A stretch of DNA of 64,000 bases from CAXXOK01 sp964640955. Its GTDB lineage: Bacteria; Bacillota; Clostridia; Christensenellales; Aristaeellaceae. The stretch's first letter is position 1, and every line of letters starts with the position of its first letter. Shown in pieces: positions 42,921-50,443 of this stretch. Under the pieces are notes generated by a model. That model was given only the letters and a program-made list of their open reading frames with translations. It did no database searches and was not told where the DNA came from. The DNA lies in the NCBI GenBank assembly GCA_964640955.1, contig CAZXJI010000005.1:1-64000 (forward strand), in the 5' to 3' direction. The position numbers and the translations under genes were made by a program.

Positions 42921-43757
42921 CTATTCTACCGCCGCCTGCGGCCCGCGCCGGCGAATGGACAGCCTTTTGGACAAAAACGCCAGCAGGTACCCCGCCACCG
43001 ACAGCATGACGATGGCCGCGCCGGAGGCGATGTTCAACCGGTAGGAGAGCCACAGCCCCCCGAAGCTGTATACGGCGGAGATGCCCATCGACAGCCATAC
43101 GCGCGGCCTGAGCCGTGCGGTGAACAGCGCCGCGGTCGCCGCCGGCGCGGTGAGCAGCGCAAGCACCAGAATGATCCCCACCACGCGGATGAGCACCACT
43201 ACCGTCACGGCGATCAGCGCCATCAGCAGGTTTTCCAGCGCACGAACGTTGACCCCGGCGATCGCGGCAAACTCGTCGTCGAACAGGTAGGCCGTCCAAT
43301 CGGCGTACAGCGCGATGAAGGTCAGCACCACCGCGAACGTCAATACCGCGATAAAAACAAGGTCGAGCCGCGTAACCGACAGGATGCTGCCGAACAGATA
43401 GGAGCTGATGTCTGGCGGGTACCCCGCCATCATGGCCATGAACAGGATGCCCAGCGCCATGCCCAGCGACCAGAACAGGCTGATCATGATATCCGTGCGC
43501 GCCATGCCGCGCCGCCGAAGCGCCCCGATGCCCAGCGCCGCCGCCACCGCGAAGAAAAACGCCCCCCAGATGGGCTCGAACCCGAGCAGGTATCCCAGCC
43601 CCACGCCCCCGTAGGAGGTGTGGGCAATGCCGCCGGTCATCATGACCAGCTTTTTTTCGATGATGATCACGCCCATCACGCCGCAGACCACGCTGGCCAG
43701 CAGCGCCGCGAGCGCGGCGTTGCGCATGAACTGATAGGTGAATATCGCGTTAAGCAT
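42921..43757 (-). CDS. znuB: Zinc ABC transporter permease
   Basis: Membrane subunit of the metal importer, 278 residues, rich in hydrophobic helices and belonging to the ABC-3 family (GGIAHTSYGGVGLGYLLG is characteristic). The start at 43757 is set by GGGAGGCGG and lies 8 nt inside the end of the ATPase gene. It is the last gene of znuACB and ends at the terminator shared with zur. Confidence 0.88.
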   Translation of the reverse strand: MLNAIFTYQFMRNAALAALLASVVCGVMGVIIIEKKLVMMTGGIAHTSYGGVGLGYLLGFEPIWGAFFFAVAAALGIGALRRRGMARTDIMISLFWSLGMALGILFMAMMAGYPPDISSYLFGSILSVTRLDLVFIAVLTFAVVLTFIALYADWTAYLFDDEFAAIAGVNVRALENLLMALIAVTVVVLIRVVGIILVLALLTAPAATAALFTARLRPRVWLSMGISAVYSFGGLWLSYRLNIASGAAIVMLSVAGYLLAFLSKRLSIRRRGPQAAVE

Positions 43758-44514
43758 GCTCCGCCTCCCCCGACATGGCGATACCGACGTCCGCGGAGCC
43801 GAAGATGCGTACAAGCACCTCCGGGCTCAGGTCGGGCTTGCCGTAGTAGAGCAGCGTGCCGCTCAGGCAGGCCAGGGCCGTAACCTGCGAGGAAACGGCG
43901 AGCAGATCGTGCGTAACGAGCAGGATGGTCATCTCCCGGTTCAGCTCTTTCAGCAACGTGAAAATCTGTCCGCGGGAAGCCGCGTCCACGCTGGCGGTGG
44001 GTTCGTCCAGCAGAAGGATGTCCGGCGTCGTGGCCAGGGCGCGGGCGATGAGCACCTTTTGAAACTCGCCGCCGGAAAGCTCGGCCACCTGCCGCCGCCG
44101 AAGCGGAGCGACACCCACGCGCGCCATCGTTTCCAGCGCCACGGCCCGGTCGTGCCTGCCGTAGCGAAAAAAAGGCGTGAGCCCGGCGTGCACCCGCCCC
44201 GTGAGCACCGCATCCTCCACCGTAATGGGAAAGGTACGGTTGACCGTAGAAAACTGGGGTACGTACCCCACGCGCCCGCGGCCCTTTGCGGCGGGCGTTC
44301 CGAAAATGGACACGCGGCCCTCCGTGACGGGCACCAGGCCTAAAATGGCTTTGAGCAGTGTGGTTTTGCCGCCGCCGTTGGGCCCGATGATGCCCAGGTA
44401 TTCGCCCGCCGGAACCGCGAGACGGACGTCCCGGATACCGGGCGTCCGTCCGTAGTTCACGGTGAGGCGATCCGCCTCCACGGCGAGAGGGTGCGCGTCG
44501 CTGCGCGCCGTCAT
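43750..44514 (-). CDS. znuC: Zinc ABC transporter ATP-binding protein
   Basis: Energising subunit of the metal importer, 254 residues. Walker A is GPNGGGKTT, the signature is LSGGEFQK and Walker B is DILLLDEPT, followed by the H-loop TILLVTHDL. It overlaps znuA by 4 nt and znuB by 8 nt, so the three are tightly coupled. Confidence 0.9.
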   Translation of the reverse strand: MTARSDAHPLAVEADRLTVNYGRTPGIRDVRLAVPAGEYLGIIGPNGGGKTTLLKAILGLVPVTEGRVSIFGTPAAKGRGRVGYVPQFSTVNRTFPITVEDAVLTGRVHAGLTPFFRYGRHDRAVALETMARVGVAPLRRRQVAELSGGEFQKVLIARALATTPDILLLDEPTASVDAASRGQIFTLLKELNREMTILLVTHDLLAVSSQVTALACLSGTLLYYGKPDLSPEVLVRIFGSADVGIAMSGEAEHA

Positions 44515-45377
44515 TGCACCGAAGCGGCGATGGCGTCCGCCATGGCGCGCATGTTGGGAATGTAATCCTCCGCCAGCGGGGCGAGCATCACCTTCTGCCC
44601 GCCGATCTCCTCGGCGAAGGCGTCGGGCTGCTCGCTGTCGATTTCGGCCTGGGAGAAGATCGTGTTGATGCCGTCCGCCTTCGCAAGGTCGACCAGCTCC
44701 GCGAACGCCTGGGCGGTCGCTTCCTTGCCGTCGTTTTGCAGCGCGTACATCGTAAGCCCGTAGTCCTCGGCCAGATAGCCGTAGGCGGGGTGGAAGACGA
44801 CGAACTCCTTTTTCGCCATGCCGTCGAACGTTTCGGTCATGTAGCTGTCAAGCTCGGTGAGCTGCGCGATATACGCCTGCGCGTTGGCCGCGTAGGTGTC
44901 CGCGTTCGCGGGATCGAGGGAGGCGAGCGTGTCCGCGATGGTCTGCACCATGACCATCACCCGCTTGGGCGAAAGCCAGATGTGCGGGTCGCGGCCGCCG
45001 GAGGCGAACGTGCGCTCCGGGTACTGCTCGGCGACGATCGAAGCCAGATCGACGATGTTCATTCCCGCTTCCTCGGCCTGCGGCAGGATGTTGGCCGACT
45101 CGGTGGGAACGCCGATGGTGAAGTACACGTCGGCCGTGCTGAAGGTTTCCATTTCCATGGGGGTCGGCTCGTAGTTGCCGGGGCTGCCGCCCGCGGGTAC
45201 CATCACCACGATGTCGGCCAGGTCGCCCGCGACGGCGTTAACGAACGTCTGCTGGGGCAAGATGGTAACGGCTACGGTGACCGCCGTGTCCTCGGCCAGG
45301 GCGGGAATGGCCGCGCACGTTCCAAGCAGGACGAGCGCGAGGGTGAGGGCGGCGATGCGTTTGAATACGGTTTTCAT
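44511..45377 (-). CDS. znuA: Zinc-binding protein of the ZnuABC importer
   Basis: Metal receptor of the A-I cluster, 288 residues. The signal peptide ends ALA-ED without a lipobox. Predicted ligands His132 (DPHIWLSP) and His196 (VVFHPAYGYLAEDYG) are present, as is the FSQAEID region (Glu245, Asp247). The first ligand position differs: where many ZnuA proteins have a histidine before YEPTP, this one has Gly67-Asn68 (SPGNYEPTP). No long histidine-rich loop is present. The gene is directly coupled to znuC with no intervening hairpin, in contrast to the sugar receptors of this window. Manganese transport cannot be excluded. Confidence 0.85.
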   Translation of the reverse strand: MKTVFKRIAALTLALVLLGTCAAIPALAEDTAVTVAVTILPQQTFVNAVAGDLADIVVMVPAGGSPGNYEPTPMEMETFSTADVYFTIGVPTESANILPQAEEAGMNIVDLASIVAEQYPERTFASGGRDPHIWLSPKRVMVMVQTIADTLASLDPANADTYAANAQAYIAQLTELDSYMTETFDGMAKKEFVVFHPAYGYLAEDYGLTMYALQNDGKEATAQAFAELVDLAKADGINTIFSQAEIDSEQPDAFAEEIGGQKVMLAPLAEDYIPNMRAMADAIAASVQ

Positions 45378-45397
45378 GAGATGCCTCCGTTTCGTTA

Positions 45398-45430
45398 TTG
45401 CAAACGATTCTCATTTGCAAATTCATTATA
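45398..45430 (-). promoter_or_regulatory. znuA promoter with overlapping candidate Zur operator
   Basis: On the minus strand an extended -10, TGATATAAT, places TATAAT at 45430-45425. Immediately downstream, covering the expected transcription start, TTGCAAA and TTTGCAA (45398-45404 and 45414-45420) form a 7-bp inverted repeat with a 9-nt centre. A Zur-like repressor bound there would block transcription. Confidence 0.6.
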
Positions 45431-45598
45431 TCAAACCTGTCAAGTGTTTTTTTGCGTTCGACGGCCAAGAAATCTGCATACGGCCCAAAACGCTTGCAAT
45501 GTAAGGGCTTGCGCAATTGCACACTCCGGTTTCGAAGGCGGGGAGAATCCTGTGGCTGTTTTTTCGCCGAGTTTTGCGGCGTAGGGGGCCAAAAAGAC

Positions 45599-45627
45599 TT
45601 GACAATATAGTCAGTTCTGACTATAAT
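45599..45627 (+). promoter_or_regulatory. Consensus sigma-A promoter of the padR cluster
   Basis: TTGACA (45599-45604) and TATAAT (45622-45627) are both perfect and exactly 17 nt apart. The spacer contains most of the first PadR operator. Confidence 0.85.
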
Positions 45628-45648
45628 CAGAATAGTCAGGACTGACTA
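45608..45648. promoter_or_regulatory. Two PadR-type operators
   Basis: TAGTCAGNNCTGACTA occurs twice, at 45608-45623 and 45633-45648, each with perfect 7-bp arms; the centres are 25 nt apart. The first covers the promoter spacer and the start of the -10, the second covers the expected transcription start. The arrangement implies tight autorepression. Confidence 0.85.
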
Positions 45649-45664
45649 AGAAAGGAGCGCGCCG

Positions 45665-46192
45665 ATGGTCCCTCTCTATATTCTCGGGCTCTTGCTCCGC
45701 TTCGGGCCGCAGCACGGCTACCAGATCAAAAAAACGATCACGGAAAACGTGGCGGATTTCGCGCAGATCAAGCTGCCGACGATCTACTACCACCTGGAAA
45801 AGATGGAACGGGAAGGGTTGCTGAGCGCCGCGCGCGAGCAGGACGGCGCGCGCCCGGAAAAAACGGTCTACAGCGTGACCGAAAAAGGGAAGGCGGCATT
45901 CCTGAAAGCGCTGCGCGGCCAATTGAACTTCCGGTTCCGCCCCGATTTTGACGCGGACGCGGTGTTCTACTTCGCGGAATATCTGGAGCCGGAACGGATA
46001 CGGGAGCACCTGGAAGCCTACGCGGCCGAGCTGGAGAAAAGCCTCGCGATCATCGAACGGCACCGGGACGAGGTGAACCGCTACATTCCTCAGGATGCCC
46101 GCCTGTGCGCGGACATTCTCTTTTCCCACCACGCGGCGCACTACCGCGCCGAGCGGGACTGGGCGCTGGAAGCGCTTCAAAGGATACGGTAA
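45665..46192 (+). CDS. PadR-family transcriptional regulator
   Basis: A 175-residue repressor with an N-terminal winged helix (LLLRFGPQHGYQIKKTI, LPTIYYHLEKMEREGLL, RPEKTVYSVTEKGK) and a C-terminal helical dimerisation domain with an LEKSLAIIERHRDEV helix. The start follows AAAGGAG. It is the first gene of a cluster with a methyltransferase and a VOC-fold protein, behind a promoter carrying two palindromes that are its likely sites. PadR proteins typically release DNA on binding small aromatic or drug-like molecules. The ligand here is unknown. Confidence 0.9.
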   Translation: MVPLYILGLLLRFGPQHGYQIKKTITENVADFAQIKLPTIYYHLEKMEREGLLSAAREQDGARPEKTVYSVTEKGKAAFLKALRGQLNFRFRPDFDADAVFYFAEYLEPERIREHLEAYAAELEKSLAIIERHRDEVNRYIPQDARLCADILFSHHAAHYRAERDWALEALQRIR

Positions 46193-46234
46193 TCCGAATG
46201 TTAAGAATTTGAACGCGTATAAGGAGAGAGCGAT

Positions 46235-46888
46235 ATGAAAAACCGGGTCATCGAAACCAACGAAGGCATACAGGATCAGTTGACGGTGGAAGTGTTCGAC
46301 GTCTTCGCCCGGACGATGCGCGACAAGGGGTGGAACAACGTGGATGCCTTCCTGCGTGCGAGCATCCGCGAAGGAAACGTGCTGGAAGTCGGGCCGGGGC
46401 CGGGCTACGTGGGGCTGGAATGGCTCAAAAAAGCGCCCGGCGCAAAGCTGACGGGGCTGGAGATCAGCGAGGCGATGATCCGCACGGCCGAAAGGAACGC
46501 GAAAGCCTACGGTTTGGAGGGGAAAGCGAACTACGTGCAAGGCAACGGGATGGCGATGCCTTTTGCCGACGAAACCTTCGACGCCGCGTTTTCGAACGGT
46601 TCGCTTCACGAATGGGAAAAGCCGGTCGCCGTTTTCAACGAGCTATGGCGGGTGCTGAAGCCGGGCGGCACGGTTTGCGTCGCGGACATGCGCCGGGACG
46701 TGAACCCGCTGCTGAAATGGGGCATCTACGCTACCGTCCAGCCGCGGGCGATCAGACCCGGTTACCTGTCTTCCCTGAACGCCGCCTATACCGTGGGGGA
46801 GATGACGGAAGTGATGCGGAACACCGCTTTTGAGCGTTATACGGTCGAAAAGAACTTTTTCGGCCTGACCGTATCCGCGACCAAATGA
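46235..46888 (+). CDS. Class I SAM-dependent methyltransferase
   Basis: A 217-residue enzyme with the Rossmann methyltransferase core: motif I VLEVGPGPGYVGLEW (about 48-62), an acidic residue in LTGLEISEAMI, and FDAAFSNGSLHEWEKP as the motif IV region. The acceptor substrate is not evident. It lies 42 nt after padR and 19 nt before the VOC gene, so the three are probably co-transcribed. A role in modifying or resisting a small toxic molecule would suit the cluster (inference). Confidence 0.85.
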   Translation: MKNRVIETNEGIQDQLTVEVFDVFARTMRDKGWNNVDAFLRASIREGNVLEVGPGPGYVGLEWLKKAPGAKLTGLEISEAMIRTAERNAKAYGLEGKANYVQGNGMAMPFADETFDAAFSNGSLHEWEKPVAVFNELWRVLKPGGTVCVADMRRDVNPLLKWGIYATVQPRAIRPGYLSSLNAAYTVGEMTEVMRNTAFERYTVEKNFFGLTVSATK

Positions 46889-46907
46889 ACGAAAGGGGCC
46901 GAGGGGT

Positions 46908-47285
46908 ATGAAGCTGTACCAGTCCCATTGCGTTTTCCCCGCGCCCGACATCGAAAAAACGGCGGATTACTACCGCCGCGTGCTCGGGTTTCGCGCCGTT
47001 GCGTATCCGGACGCGGCCGGGCCGCACATCTGCCTGTACCGGGACGATACCGAAATCATCCTCACGAAAGCCGCGGCCGCGCGGGTGTACCCCAACCGGG
47101 AGCTGTACGGTTACGGCTACGACGCCTATTTCATCACCGATGCGCAGCCTGAGTTGCAGGAGGAGTTCGCCGGAAAAGGAGCGAACGTCGTCCGGCCGCT
47201 TCGGGAGACCGATTACCATAACCGGGAGTTCGTCGTCGAGGATATCGACGGCCGCTGGCTGGGCTTCGGGATCAAAGAGGACTGA
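46908..47285 (+). CDS. VOC-superfamily (glyoxalase/bleomycin-resistance-like) protein
   Basis: A 125-residue single VOC domain with the paired beta-alpha-beta-beta-beta pattern. The first half begins YQSHCVFPAPDIEKTADYYR and the second contains DAYFITDAQPELQEEF; the protein ends VVEDIDGRWLGFGI. His7, the Glu of EIIL and the Asp of VEDIDG are candidate metal ligands. It may bind or break down the small molecule sensed by the upstream PadR regulator. Its true substrate is unknown. Confidence 0.8.
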   Translation: MKLYQSHCVFPAPDIEKTADYYRRVLGFRAVAYPDAAGPHICLYRDDTEIILTKAAAARVYPNRELYGYGYDAYFITDAQPELQEEFAGKGANVVRPLRETDYHNREFVVEDIDGRWLGFGIKED

Positions 47286-47297
47286 AAAAAAGACCGC

Positions 47298-47332
47298 GCT
47301 GCCGGAAAAGCGAATTTCGCTTTTCCGGCAGC
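47298..47332. terminator. Bidirectional terminator between VOC gene and nrdG
   Basis: Arms of 17 nt (47298-47314 and 47316-47332) are perfectly complementary around one base, so the real loop is 3-5 nt. A run of seven T residues follows on the minus strand, making it strong for nrdDG; the plus-strand tail is weaker. Confidence 0.85.
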
Positions 47333-47346
47333 ACGGTTTCGTCGTT

Positions 47347-48033
47347 CTAAGCGGTCGTGTTCGGCTGTACCTCCCGCAGGGCCAGGGCCAGTTCCCGGAT
47401 TTCCTTCTGCGAGTAGGGCCTGGCGGCGATGCGCGCCTCGTCCCCGGGGCGGCAGGTGTCGGGCTTGCGGTAGCGGTTGAGCACGTAACGGGGCAGTCGG
47501 GGCATTTCGCGCGCCATGGTCAACAGATCGTCCTTCGTCAGCTGGGGGAACACGGTGGTACGCACCTCGAAAGCCGCGCCGGCCGCCAGCAGCAGATCGA
47601 TCGTTTCCAGCACCTTGCCCGCGTCCGCGCCCTCGCCGCACTCTTCGGGGTAACGGCGGAAGGGCGCCTTGTAATCCACCGCGAAATAATCGCACAGGCC
47701 CGTGCCCAGTACCTTTTGAACGGCCTCGGGGCGGGAGCCGTTGGTGTCCAGCTTCAGGCTGTAGCCCAGCGCCTTCACCTTCTGCAGAAACGGGATCAGG
47801 TCGTTCTGCAATGTGGGCTCGCCCCCGGTGACCACCACCCCGTCCAGCATCCCGGCGCGCTTCTGGAGAAAGGCGAGCACCTTTTCCTCGGCGAGGCCCG
47901 CGGGCGCCTGGCGTATCAGGTGGCGGTTGTGACAGTAGAAGCAATCGTAGTTGCACAGCGGCACGAACACCACGCAGGCGACCTTGCCGGGATAATCCAC
48001 GAAGGAGTTTTTAACGATTCCTGCAATCTTCAC
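47347..48033 (-). CDS. nrdG: Anaerobic ribonucleotide reductase activating protein (radical SAM)
   Basis: Generates the glycyl radical on NrdD by reductive cleavage of S-adenosylmethionine. The [4Fe-4S] motif is CNYDCFYC with Cys27, Cys31 and Cys34, followed by GGEPTLQNDL, the usual SAM-binding GGE motif. At 228 residues it is longer than the roughly 155-175-residue classical NrdG and resembles the longer clostridial activases. It begins 6 nt after the nrdD stop. Confidence 0.88.
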   Translation of the reverse strand: MKIAGIVKNSFVDYPGKVACVVFVPLCNYDCFYCHNRHLIRQAPAGLAEEKVLAFLQKRAGMLDGVVVTGGEPTLQNDLIPFLQKVKALGYSLKLDTNGSRPEAVQKVLGTGLCDYFAVDYKAPFRRYPEECGEGADAGKVLETIDLLLAAGAAFEVRTTVFPQLTKDDLLTMAREMPRLPRYVLNRYRKPDTCRPGDEARIAARPYSQKEIRELALALREVQPNTTA

Positions 48034-48039
48034 GGGGTC

Positions 48040-50127
48040 TCACTCCCCGACGACGTATTTCTTACGCTCTGCGTACTCCTCCCGCTTGCCGGTGTTGAAG
48101 TTCTGCACCGGGCGCAGGTAACCTACCACGCGGCTCCAGACCTCGGTGGCCGCGCCGCACGTGGGGCACTCGAAGTGCTCGCCCGCGATGTAGCCGTGCG
48201 TGTTGCAGATGGAGAAAGTCGGCGTGATGGAGATGTAGGGCAGTTTGTAGTTCGTAAACACCTTCTGGATCAGCCGCTTGGTAATGCGGATATCCTTGAT
48301 TTCCTCGCCCAGGTACAAATGCAGCACCGTGCCGCCCGTGTAGAGGGACTGTAGCTCGTCCTGCAGATCCAGCGTCTCGAAGATATCGTCGGTGTAGTTG
48401 ACGGGCAGCTGGGTGGAGTTGGTGTAGTAGGGGACGTTCTCGCCGGCGGTGATGATATCGGCGAAGCGCTCCTTATCCTTCTTGGCCAGACGGTAGCTGG
48501 TGCCCTCCGCCGGGGTGGCTTCCAGGTTGTACACGTGGCCGGTCTGCTCCTGCAGGCCCTGGATATAGGCGCGCATGAATTCCAGCGTGCGGATGGCGAG
48601 GGCCTGCCCCTCCGGGGTGGTGATGTCGTGATCCGGGCCCAGGAGGTTGAGGCACGCCTCGTTCATGCCCAGAAGGCCGATGGTGTTGAAGTGGTTGTAC
48701 CAGTAGGAACCGGTGCGCTCCTTCACGTCCCGGAGGTATTCGGCCGAGTAGGGATACAGGCCCTTGGAGGTCTGCTCCTCGATGACCTTGCGCTTGATCT
48801 CCAGGCTTTTGCTGGCGGTGCTCATGCGCTGCTCCAGCAGGCTTTGGAACTGCGCCTCGTTCTTGGCCAGGTAGCCGATGCGGGGCAGGTTGATGGTCAC
48901 CACGCCGATGGAGCCGGTGAGCGGGTTGGAGCCGAACAGGCCGCCGCCGCGCTTGCGCAGCTCCGACGTGTTGAGCCTGAGGCGGCAGCACATGGAAAGC
49001 GCGTCCTCGGGGGAGAGGTCGGAGTTGACGTAGTTGGAGAAGTAGGGGATGCCGTACTTGGAGGTGATCTCCATGAAGCGGTCGGTGACGGCGCTGTCCC
49101 AGTCGAACTCCTTGGTGATGTTGATGGTGGGGATGGGGAAGGTGAACACGCGGCCCTTGGCGTCGCCCTCCATCATCACGTCGCAGAAGGCCATGTTGAA
49201 CAGGTCCATTTCCTCGCGGAAGTCGCCGTACGTTTCCGGCATCAGCTGCCCGCCGATGATCACGCTCTGGTCCTTGAGCGTGCGCGGGGGGACGATATCG
49301 AACGTCAGGTTGGAGAACGGGCACTGGAAGCCCACGCGGGTGGGGACGTTGAGGTTGAAAATAAACTCCTGCAGCGCCTGCTTGACCTGCGAATACTCCA
49401 TATGGTCGTAGCGGATGAAGGGGGCGCAGTACGTGTCGAAGGACGACCAGGCCTGTGCGCCTGCGCTTTCGCCCTGGGTGGTGAAGGTGGAGTTGACAAT
49501 CTGCCCCAGCACCGTGCGCAGGTGTTTGGGGGGCTTGCTTTCCACCTTGCCGGGCACGCCGCCGAAGCCCTTGGTGAGAATCTGGCGAAGGTCCCAGCCC
49601 GCGCAGTAGGGGCCGAAGAAGCCCAGGTCGTGGATGTGGATCTCGCCGGACATGTGCGCGCTGCGGATTTCCTCGGGGTAGATCTCGTGCAGCCAGTAGT
49701 TTTTGGTGAACACCTCGCGCACGTAGTTGTTCAGGCCGTTGATGGATTTCTGAGTATTGGCGTTTTCGTTGATGCGCCAATCCTGATCGTTCAGGTATTC
49801 GGAGAACATGTTGATCGTGGCGCCGATAAGCGCGTTGGATTCGCGCGCGGAACGGCGCTTTTCGCGGTAGAGGATGTAGGCCTTCGCGGTCTTGGCGTGA
49901 CCTTCCTCGATGAGCACTTTCTCCACGATATCCTGGATGCCCTCGACTTCCGCGATCCCGTCGGGATAGCGCTCCTCGGCCATCGAGACCACCTGGTCGG
50001 CCAGACGCTCGGAGGTTTCGTAATCGTCCCCGCCCACGGCGTTGGCGGCCTTGAAAATGGCCAGCGATATCTTCTCCTTCTGGAAGGGTACGTAGGTGCG
50101 ATCCCGCTTGATGATCAGGTTTAGCAT
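48040..50127 (-). CDS. nrdD: Anaerobic ribonucleoside-triphosphate reductase
   Basis: Reduces ribonucleoside triphosphates to deoxynucleotides under anaerobic conditions. The 695 residues start with an ATP-cone regulatory domain (about 1-95) and continue with the glycyl-radical barrel. Near the C-terminus CNTHGYIAGEHFECPTCGA supplies zinc-site residues, and SRVVGYLRPVQNFNTGKREE contains the predicted radical glycine, Gly669. The start is an ATG with an upstream purine tract. It is the first gene of nrdDG, behind a clear promoter with NrdR-like boxes. Confidence 0.95.
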   Translation of the reverse strand: MLNLIIKRDRTYVPFQKEKISLAIFKAANAVGGDDYETSERLADQVVSMAEERYPDGIAEVEGIQDIVEKVLIEEGHAKTAKAYILYREKRRSARESNALIGATINMFSEYLNDQDWRINENANTQKSINGLNNYVREVFTKNYWLHEIYPEEIRSAHMSGEIHIHDLGFFGPYCAGWDLRQILTKGFGGVPGKVESKPPKHLRTVLGQIVNSTFTTQGESAGAQAWSSFDTYCAPFIRYDHMEYSQVKQALQEFIFNLNVPTRVGFQCPFSNLTFDIVPPRTLKDQSVIIGGQLMPETYGDFREEMDLFNMAFCDVMMEGDAKGRVFTFPIPTINITKEFDWDSAVTDRFMEITSKYGIPYFSNYVNSDLSPEDALSMCCRLRLNTSELRKRGGGLFGSNPLTGSIGVVTINLPRIGYLAKNEAQFQSLLEQRMSTASKSLEIKRKVIEEQTSKGLYPYSAEYLRDVKERTGSYWYNHFNTIGLLGMNEACLNLLGPDHDITTPEGQALAIRTLEFMRAYIQGLQEQTGHVYNLEATPAEGTSYRLAKKDKERFADIITAGENVPYYTNSTQLPVNYTDDIFETLDLQDELQSLYTGGTVLHLYLGEEIKDIRITKRLIQKVFTNYKLPYISITPTFSICNTHGYIAGEHFECPTCGAATEVWSRVVGYLRPVQNFNTGKREEYAERKKYVVGE

Positions 50128-50192
50128 GAATATTCCCCGCTTTCAGATCACTGTGAGGCCTCCTGCCGAAGGGTGAGGCCTTTTGCTCGACA

Positions 50193-50240
50193 CCACTATA
50201 TATAGTTGGTCAGCCAAGAAGTGTGCAATAGATATTGTAG
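50193..50240 (-). promoter_or_regulatory. Two NrdR-like boxes upstream of nrdD
   Basis: The first box (50193-50208) contains the perfect palindrome ACTATATATAGT and matches the published NrdR consensus acaCwAtATaTwGtgt well. A weaker second box (50225-50240, core around ATAGATATTG) overlaps the -10. Their centres are 32 nt apart, three helical turns, as expected for paired NrdR sites. Confidence 0.7.
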
Positions 50241-50262
50241 GAGATTTCGTTTTGAATGTCAA
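50234..50262 (-). promoter_or_regulatory. Sigma-A promoter of nrdDG
   Basis: On the minus strand TTGACA (50262-50257) and TACAAT (50239-50234) are 17 nt apart, giving a leader of about 100 nt. In the rest of the 316-nt gap towards the TRAP operon I see only a hairpin and no gene. Confidence 0.75.
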
Positions 50263-50346
50263 CAGCTTTTCCGCTTTTTTTTAACCCGTTCTTGACAATT
50301 TGGATAGTTACATACGTAACCCCGTCCGCTCGCCGCAGGATATGAA

Positions 50347-50376
50347 ACGACCCGTGCGCCTGCGCGTACGGGTCGT
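50347..50376 (-). terminator. Hairpin beyond the TRAP operon, likely terminator
   Basis: ACGACCCGT (50347-50355) pairs with ACGGGTCGT (50368-50376), and GCGC/GCGC pairing extends the stem inward. It lies about 70 nt beyond the dctM stop. Only three T residues follow on the minus strand. Confidence 0.5.
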
Positions 50377-50443
50377 GAAACCATAGACAATCAGGAGGGC
50401 TTGGAGGACGCTCGAAAGCCGAACCTGACCGGAGCAAAACCCG

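Noticed and set aside
50210..50437. A 75-codon open frame in the nrdD-TRAP gap
   Set aside because: It covers the nrdD promoter, NrdR boxes and a hairpin, has no ribosome binding site and an unremarkable sequence.
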